Shown here one piece after another: positions 8,535 to 13,051 of a DNA stretch of 15,019 bases. Below the pieces are notes generated by a model. It was not told the origin of the DNA. It made no database searches and saw only the letters and a program-made list of their open reading frames with translations. The stretch's first letter is position 1, and every line of letters starts with the position of its first letter. This DNA comes from an uncultured Verrucomicrobiae bacterium (lineage in GTDB: Bacteria > Verrucomicrobiota > Verrucomicrobiia > Verrucomicrobiales > Akkermansiaceae). A program made the position numbers and the translations under genes. Location: NCBI GenBank assembly GCA_937957985.1, contig CALGOH010000314.1:1-15019 (forward strand), written 5' to 3'.

Positions 8535-9067
8535 GCGGATTCCTCGGCGACGGTTTGTTCGATGCACCGCTTCAGCGAGTCACGGATGCGGAAGAGGGCG
8601 ATGCGCAGGCTTCCTGGAGTGCGGCCCAGCGATTCGGCATGCTTCTCCAGCGAATTCCCCGGCGTGTAGCGGGCGTTGATGAGGGAACGCTGCGGGTCCG
8701 ATAGTTTACCGAGGCATGTTTCGAGGGCTCTCAGCAGGCGGTCGTGGGAGCCGTCCTGCGGAGTGTCGTCGGCGATCCTTTCGATGGTGCTTTCGGAGAA
8801 GACCAGGTTGCCGTCACGCTTGTCCCGGTCGAACTGGTGCATCACCTGATAGCGGGCGATCTTGAAGGCCCAGGCGGTGAAGTTGGTGTCGGCGGCGAAC
8901 CGTGCACGCTTCTGCCAGAGGACCGCGTTGGTGTTCTGGAGGACGTCGGCGACATGGGGGCTACCGGGCATCAGGGAATAGATGAAGGCCCGGAGCTTGT
9001 CCTGATGGGCGATCATCTGCTGGACGTAGGCCTGCAGTTCGTCGGGTTGGCGTTTGCGGAAGGGCAC
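8531..9067 (-). CDS. ECF-type RNA polymerase sigma factor (Rhodopirellula/Verrucomicrobium family)
   Basis: The product is 178 residues, a normal length for a two-domain ECF sigma factor. Region 2 spans about residues 25-85 (LRAFIYSLM, DVLQNTNAVLWQK, FTAWAFKIARYQVMHQF). Region 4 spans about 118-170 (KLSDPQRSLINARY, then a helix-turn-helix around SLEKHAESLGRTPGSLR). It fits the TIGR02989-like group. The start is GTG at 9067; no in-frame ATG offers a better start and no strong Shine-Dalgarno is visible. The stop overlaps the start of the FecR-type gene (8531-8534), which implies a matched sigma/anti-sigma pair. A palindrome at 9094-9111 lies just upstream. The target genes are unknown; the flanking glycan-degradation genes are natural candidates. 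Confidence 0.93.
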   Translation of the reverse strand: MPFRKRQPDELQAYVQQMIAHQDKLRAFIYSLMPGSPHVADVLQNTNAVLWQKRARFAADTNFTAWAFKIARYQVMHQFDRDKRDGNLVFSESTIERIADDTPQDGSHDRLLRALETCLGKLSDPQRSLINARYTPGNSLEKHAESLGRTPGSLRIALFRIRDSLKRCIEQTVAEESA

Positions 9068-9093
9068 GGCGCTGCAACGCGTATCATGGTCGG

Positions 9094-9111
9094 CCCCGGA
9101 ACGTTACGGGG
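9094..9111. promoter_or_regulatory. 18-bp near-perfect palindrome upstream of the sigma factor gene
   Basis: CCCCGGAACGTTACGGGG is symmetric in 8 of its 9 base pairs and has no loop, which suits a dimeric protein-binding site better than an RNA hairpin. It sits 26 bases before the GTG start at 9067, in the 103-base gap after the MGH1-like gene. It also contains GTAAC/GGAAC, which resembles the -35 element of many ECF promoters, so autoregulation is possible. Function is inferred. Confidence 0.45.
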
Positions 9112-9170
9112 AATGTGAAACAACGGTGCTTGAAGGCTCCAGGCTCTTCGGACATGCGATGACATCCCTT

Positions 9171-10808
9171 CTACCGCGGCGGTAGGTCGGCTTCGAGGGG
9201 GCCCGGGACGGGCGAGTGGGCGATCTCGTTTCCATCGGCCAGAATTCTCAGGCCCTTGCCCTTGCCGTAGCGTTCGCCGGTCCTGTCGTAGAGGATCGTG
9301 AGCAGGCGACCGTGGTAGGGCACCCGGTCGAGACAGAAAAAGTCCCAGGTGTCGGCGGGGACGAGAGGATCGACCATCACGGAGTCGTCTGCTCGAGGTC
9401 GGAGCCCGACCAGGCCGGTGATGATGAGGTCGCAGTAGGCGGAGTGGTTGTAGTCCTTGCCGCGTTCGACACCGCCCTTGCCCGGATCCCAGGTGCCGTC
9501 CTTCCATGACTTCAGTCGCGTGCGCGCGATCCAGTCCCCGGTGAAGGGATTGAGGTTCTCGTCGATCCACGGGACGACGGTGCCATCGTCACGTTTCAGC
9601 CGGTGCGACTTCGTGTAGGTGTTGAGAAGTTCGAAGTAGTCCCGTCGCGTGATCGCCTGCTGCGGGTAACTCTGAAGGACGTTGGCCATCGCGACGAGCG
9701 TCACGGTGGTGGCGAAGGGCCAGCTCGGTCCGTTCCACTGGCACTCGTGGCCTTCGTAGGAAACGGTGAAACCGGGATGGCGTTGCTCCGTGGTGGTCGG
9801 TCCGAAGGGCGCCTTGAAGCCCCTGGAATCGGCGAGCTGCTTCCAGGCGACTTCGTAGCCCCCGCCCTTCGGTGGCAGCTCGAAATACCACGGGGTGTAG
9901 CCGTGGAGTTCGCGGACATCGACGAGTTCGGCGTCCTCGCCGCGGGGCAGCACCTTGAAGAACTTCGCCTCGTCGTCCCACAGTCTGTCGAGGACTAGTC
10001 TCCTCAGCTTGTCGGCCTTCTGCCGGTATTCTGCGGCGAGTTCCGGCTTCCCGGCTCGCTCGGCGATGACGGCGATGGCCTGCGCGTCGCCATACATGTA
10101 GGAGTTGATCGTCGGCCGCTTGCCCTGACCCCGGTGGCCTTGACCGCCGACCGAGACCTCCATGCCGTCACGGTCGTCGATCTGCCAGAACAGGCCGTCC
10201 GGCTCGAGGCGCGATTCCTCCCAGGCCGCGTAGTTATTGACCAGATCCGGCAGCAGATCGATCGCCTGGGTGAAATCCCCGAGCGCCAGGGCCCGCTGAT
10301 AGACCGAGTCGGCCACCCAGAAGCTGTAGCGGCGTGGCGCACCGCCCTTGCGGAACCAGAACACGGCGTAGTCGTCGAGATACTCCGGGTCGCGAATCCA
10401 GCGGCCTTCACGGAAATGGTGGCCGGCGGGGCAGGAGATGGTGTTGTGCTTCCCGCTCCAGTTCACCTTCGGCAGGAACTCGGTGATCACGAAGCCGTCC
10501 GGCGTTTCCTTGAGGTGCTTGCGGTAGGTCCACCAGCGGAAGTGATGGATCCGCTGCATCTCGCGATCCGGACAGTCGAAGCGCGGCACGTTCGCCGACA
10601 TCCAGTCGGCGGCTTGTTCGTTCGAGATGGCTTGTCCGAAATGGGTGTGATCGGTGGCGTTGAATGATGCGACATCGGCGCGCAGCACGTCGTCGTCGAG
10701 GATCGCGCCAACCACCGGGCAGGCAGCGGCGAGGAACCCGAACACGGCTGCTTCTCGGCGAAACTTTTCGGCAACACCGGACTTTCGCCAGCGTATCCGC
10801 TTTACCAT
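9171..10808 (-). CDS. Secreted MGH1/GH63-like (alpha/alpha)6-barrel glycoside hydrolase
   Basis: The product is 545 residues from ATG 10808. The N-terminus has a basic stretch (MVKRIRWRK) and then a hydrophobic export segment (about 22-35, VFGFLAAACPVVGA). The body is helix-rich with aromatic motifs of six-hairpin glycosidases: TINSYMYGDAQAIAVIAE, the conserved WNGPSWP (358-364), and HSAYCDLIITGLVGLRP, followed by a short C-terminal beta domain (TWDFFCLDRVPYHGR). It resembles the mannosylglycerate-hydrolase-like/GH63-like group. I cannot assign catalytic residues or a substrate. Alternative starts exist at 10823 and further upstream, but those extend into the divergent gene. The stop lies 103 bases before the sigma gene on the same strand, so read-through into the regulator is possible. 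Confidence 0.85.
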   Translation of the reverse strand: MVKRIRWRKSGVAEKFRREAAVFGFLAAACPVVGAILDDDVLRADVASFNATDHTHFGQAISNEQAADWMSANVPRFDCPDREMQRIHHFRWWTYRKHLKETPDGFVITEFLPKVNWSGKHNTISCPAGHHFREGRWIRDPEYLDDYAVFWFRKGGAPRRYSFWVADSVYQRALALGDFTQAIDLLPDLVNNYAAWEESRLEPDGLFWQIDDRDGMEVSVGGQGHRGQGKRPTINSYMYGDAQAIAVIAERAGKPELAAEYRQKADKLRRLVLDRLWDDEAKFFKVLPRGEDAELVDVRELHGYTPWYFELPPKGGGYEVAWKQLADSRGFKAPFGPTTTEQRHPGFTVSYEGHECQWNGPSWPFATTVTLVAMANVLQSYPQQAITRRDYFELLNTYTKSHRLKRDDGTVVPWIDENLNPFTGDWIARTRLKSWKDGTWDPGKGGVERGKDYNHSAYCDLIITGLVGLRPRADDSVMVDPLVPADTWDFFCLDRVPYHGRLLTILYDRTGERYGKGKGLRILADGNEIAHSPVPGPLEADLPPR

Positions 10809-10821
10809 GTTGCCAACTCTC

Positions 10822-11517
10822 ATGAACCGACTCGCTTTCTCCGTCTTTCTGATGATGGCGTCCGCCCGTGCGGATGTCCACCTGTTCATCCTCTCCGGCC
10901 AGTCGAACATGGCCGGGCTCGATCCCAACATTTCGTTCACGCCCGCCGTCGAGGCGGCGTTCGGCAAGGACAACGTGGTGGTGGTGAAGTCGGCCCAGGG
11001 CGGACAGCCGATCCGTCGCTGGCACAAGGACTGGAAGCCCTCTGGCGGGCCGCAGCCGCAGAACAACGGCGACCTTTACAAGAAACTGATGGAGGCCGTC
11101 CTTCCGGTGATCAAGGATCGGGAGATTGGCAGCGTGACCTTCGTCTGGATGCAGGGAGAGCGTGATGCGAGGGAGGGGCACGGCGATGTCTATGCGAAAA
11201 GCCTGACTGGCCTGATCAAGCAGGTCGCGGACGACCTCGACCGCGACGACCTGAATTTCGTCATCGGTCGCCTCAGCGACTTCGACATGGAGAACAAGCG
11301 CTACCCGGACTGGACCAAGGTTCGCGACGTGCAGGTGGCGGTGGCGGAGGCCTCACCCCGTGGCGCCTGGGTGGACACCGATGACCTGAACGACAAGCCT
11401 GCGAAGGGAGGGGAAGGCACCCGCGACGACCTGCACTACACCAAGGAAGGTTACCGCATCCTCGGCGAGCGCTTCGCCGAGGCGGCGATCGGACTGATTG
11501 AAAAGGGGAAGGAATAG
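10822..11517 (+). CDS. Secreted SASA-type carbohydrate acetylesterase (SGNH-like)
   Basis: The product is 231 residues with a signal peptide (MNRLAFSVFLMMASARA). It begins directly with the SASA block LFILSGQSNMAG, where Ser28 is the nucleophile. The WMQGERDA motif follows (Gln111-Gly-Glu113), and the closing DxxH is Asp202 and His205 in RDDLHYTKEGY. These are the marks of sialate O-acetylesterase/CE6-like enzymes, which remove acetyl groups from sugars or xylan-type chains; 'sialate' is a family name and not evidence of the substrate. ATG 10822 is chosen because it gives a clean signal peptide; ATG 10807 in the same frame is possible. Neither has a clear Shine-Dalgarno. It is divergent from the MGH1-like glycosidase, starting only 13 bases away, which suggests joint control. 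Confidence 0.9.
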   Translation: MNRLAFSVFLMMASARADVHLFILSGQSNMAGLDPNISFTPAVEAAFGKDNVVVVKSAQGGQPIRRWHKDWKPSGGPQPQNNGDLYKKLMEAVLPVIKDREIGSVTFVWMQGERDAREGHGDVYAKSLTGLIKQVADDLDRDDLNFVIGRLSDFDMENKRYPDWTKVRDVQVAVAEASPRGAWVDTDDLNDKPAKGGEGTRDDLHYTKEGYRILGERFAEAAIGLIEKGKE

Positions 11518-11543
11518 CCGTCGAAACCTCATGGGGTGAAGTC

Positions 11544-11566
11544 GAAGATCACGGCAGACGATCTTC
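11544..11566. terminator. Weak hairpin between convergent genes
   Basis: GAAGATC (11544-11550) and GATCTTC (11560-11566) form a 7-bp perfect stem with a 9-base loop. It lies in the 74-base gap between the converging acetylesterase and VapC-type genes. No T-run follows in either direction, so intrinsic termination is only a possibility. Confidence 0.3.
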
Positions 11567-11591
11567 TCCGGCGGTTCGCGACAGGTCGGCT

Positions 11592-12041
11592 TCAGCCGAT
11601 CTCCAGAGGATTCCAGACTTGCGCGAAGCCCAGGCCTTGGAAGTCCTTTGGATTCGTCGTCGCAAATCCGGTCACGCCGTGATCGATGAGGCTGAGGGCT
11701 GTTCGCACATCGTAGAGCCGCCGGTAGACGAAGCCGCTTTTCGAGGCGATGCGCCACATCCGGTCGTGAAGCTCCCGGCTGGTTTGGGGAAATCCGACCA
11801 GCATCCACCGGGGATGACTGCGGTAGGAGTCGATCAAGGCCGCCGCCGCCCGGGCTTCAAGTGGTCCAGAGCGGGCCGTGACCGGGTTCCTCACGAGCCG
11901 GTACAATTCCGCCAGCACGAACTCGGAAATGGCGACTTGCTCGGATCCGCCCTCCGATGCCAGCCATTCGTATGCGCGGCCGTGAAGCGGCGAGTCGATG
12001 TTGAACGCGTGGAAGAGAATGTTGGTGTCGATGGAGATCAT
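11592..12041 (-). CDS. PIN-domain toxin (VapC family ribonuclease)
   Basis: The product is 149 residues, normal for VapC. The acidic metal-binding set of PIN nucleases is present: Asp5 in SIDTNIL, Glu45 in FVLAELYRL (with Glu40 nearby), Asp111 in RLYDVRTAL, and Asn130/Asp133 in FATTNPKDF near the end. Such toxins cut tRNA or rRNA when the antitoxin is lost; the target here is unknown. The ATG overlaps the antitoxin stop as ATGA (12038-12041), so the two are translated together and both appear intact. The pair sits beside decayed genes, which fits a mobile or stabilising module. Confidence 0.92.
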   Translation of the reverse strand: MISIDTNILFHAFNIDSPLHGRAYEWLASEGGSEQVAISEFVLAELYRLVRNPVTARSGPLEARAAAALIDSYRSHPRWMLVGFPQTSRELHDRMWRIASKSGFVYRRLYDVRTALSLIDHGVTGFATTNPKDFQGLGFAQVWNPLEIG

Positions 12042-12295
12042 CTCTCGACCGCGTCCCGTTCGGCGCTGCCTTCCTGAGCCACGCGCTTGAGCTCCTCCTC
12101 GGACAATCCCGCCCAGCCCAGGGCCTGCGGCTGCGGCGGGGCCCAGGGCGTGGCCCTGTCCTTCGAGTTCAGAACGGTCACCATGTGCTCCAAGCCCCGA
12201 CGGGCGAGTTCGGCCATCGATACCTCCCGTGCCTCGCAGAGCCTCTTCGCTTCAAGGTAGAGATCCTCGGGAAGTTGGATTTGAGTGCGAATCAT
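12038..12295 (-). CDS. Ribbon-helix-helix antitoxin (VapB-like)
   Basis: The product is 85 residues. The N-terminal strand RTQIQLPEDLYLEAK and the following helices (VSMAELARRGLEHM) form a ribbon-helix-helix DNA-binding dimer of about 45 residues. The Pro/Trp-rich linker and acidic tail (LSEEELKRVAQEG) would wrap the toxin. As in other vapBC loci, the antitoxin comes first and probably represses its own promoter with the toxin as co-repressor. There is no Shine-Dalgarno before ATG 12295, which fits a leaderless or nearly leaderless message from the promoter at 12301-12329. Confidence 0.88.
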   Translation of the reverse strand: MIRTQIQLPEDLYLEAKRLCEAREVSMAELARRGLEHMVTVLNSKDRATPWAPPQPQALGWAGLSEEELKRVAQEGSAERDAVER

Positions 12296-12300
12296 GACAA

Positions 12301-12338
12301 CAGATTGCCATCATTAGAGATGATGTCAAGATGATGGC
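12301..12338 (-). promoter_or_regulatory. Promoter and operator of the VapBC-like operon
   Basis: On the minus strand a perfect TTGACA (12324-12329) is followed after 17 bases by AATCTG (12301-12306), a weak -10 box. This places transcription initiation at about the A of ATG 12295. Overlapping it are repeated half-sites: GCCATCAT (12307-12314), its exact inverse ATGATGGC (12331-12338), and a third ATGATG (12320-12325) that is inverse to CATCAT (12309-12314) and 11 bases, one helical turn, from the other ATGATG (12331-12336). Repeats around the promoter are the expected binding site of a ribbon-helix-helix antitoxin. Repeat identity is seen; binding is inferred. Confidence 0.62.
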
Positions 12339-12657
12339 AGGTCCGGTTCTTGCAGGGCGATCAAGCCAGGGATGGAATCATGCGAGGCGCTGGGAATCTG
12401 GGAGCTTGATGGACAGGATGAATGGATCCCTCTCCCGGTTTTCGGCCTCTCGCATGTGAATCCACGCGCCGCCGCAGCGAGAGATTTCGAATCTCATCGT
12501 GTCCATCCCTTGAACCTCAAGCAATCTGCCGGAGAGCCGATTTTAGTGGGCATGCTTCCGCTAATCCTTCGCGAGATTGGATCACGCACGCCTCCAATGT
12601 CGGTCACACCCTTGGGGGGGAGAGCAGCCGGGAGCGAGCCGACTGTTGTGCCCGAGC
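12339..12657. other. Gene-free stretch upstream of the VapBC-like pair
   Basis: About 320 bases with no frame that reads like a protein on either strand. The only structure I see is a short hairpin, GAGATT-TCG-AATCTC (12481-12495), and a run of seven G at 12615-12621. It may be remnant sequence left by the rearrangement that produced the fragments at 12658-12872. Confidence 0.5.
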
Positions 12658-12735
12658 TCAAGCGACCCGATGGCGCCTCAGCAGGCCGAGCGAGCCGAGG
12701 AGCAGGAGCGCGAGGCTGCCGGCTCCGGGAATTCG
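12658..12735 (-). pseudogene. PEP-CTERM-like sorting tail, detached
   Basis: In the frame ending at the TGA at 12658-12660, the last residues read IPGAGSLALLLLG and then SLGLLRRHRVA. This has a short Pro-rich start, a leucine-rich membrane helix and an Arg cluster at the very end, as in PEP-CTERM/exosortase sorting signals. Inserting one G at about 12721 would turn the start into PEP-GSLALLLLG, the canonical form. The frame closes at a TGA only about 16 codons upstream, so no protein body is attached. It is probably the 3' end of a lost PEP-CTERM gene. Confidence 0.5.
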
Positions 12736-12872
12736 TGGCAGGTCGCGCAATGGACCCGTGCGAGGCGTTCGCCTTCACTCGGTTCGGCATGCGCAACCAG
12801 CGGCAGGAGCATCAGCGCGAGCGCCACATGACCGGGAGGTCCGGGTCCTGGGAGGACCCGAACGGGTTTCAT
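12678..12872 (-). pseudogene. N-terminal fragment of a secreted c-type cytochrome protein
   Basis: From ATG 12872 (or 12893) the frame encodes an export segment (HVALALMLLPLVAHA) and then GERLARVHCATCHEFPEPA, with the haem-binding CxxCH at 12735-12749. The phrase 'HCxxCHxxPEPA' right after a signal peptide is typical of planctomycete and verrucomicrobial cytochrome-containing proteins, which are normally hundreds of residues long. Here the similarity ends just after PEPA. The frame then reads Ser/Arg-rich nonsense to a TGA at 12678 while another frame becomes PEP-CTERM-like. The result is a 64-residue stub that is unlikely to work. Confidence 0.5.
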
Positions 12873-13024
12873 CCTGGAGAGAAGGCACACCATAGAGTCC
12901 GAGATGACCGCACCCTGTCAGCGGAATGTCCGGAGACAAGCCCCGAGGCGACCTCGCCGACCAAGGTGCTCGGCCAATTCACGGCGACCGCCGGAGACGT
13001 TCGAGGCTCCGGGCGGCTCTGTCA

Positions 13025-13051
13025 CGAGGTCACTCCACCGGGGTGACCTCG
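13025..13051 (-). other. Stem-loop spanning the stop codon of the large secreted protein
   Basis: CGAGGTCAC (13025-13033) and GTGACCTCG (13043-13051) form a 9-bp perfect inverted repeat with a 9-base loop. The TGA of the upstream gene (13030-13032) lies inside the 3' arm. There is no following T-run, so a terminator role is uncertain; it may protect the transcript's 3' end. Confidence 0.4.

Noticed and set aside
12372..13046. 224-codon plus-strand frame across the decayed region
   Set aside because: It has no domain, and it runs opposite the cytochrome/PEP-CTERM pieces and into the antisense of the large secreted gene; composition is that of chance frames in GC-rich DNA.
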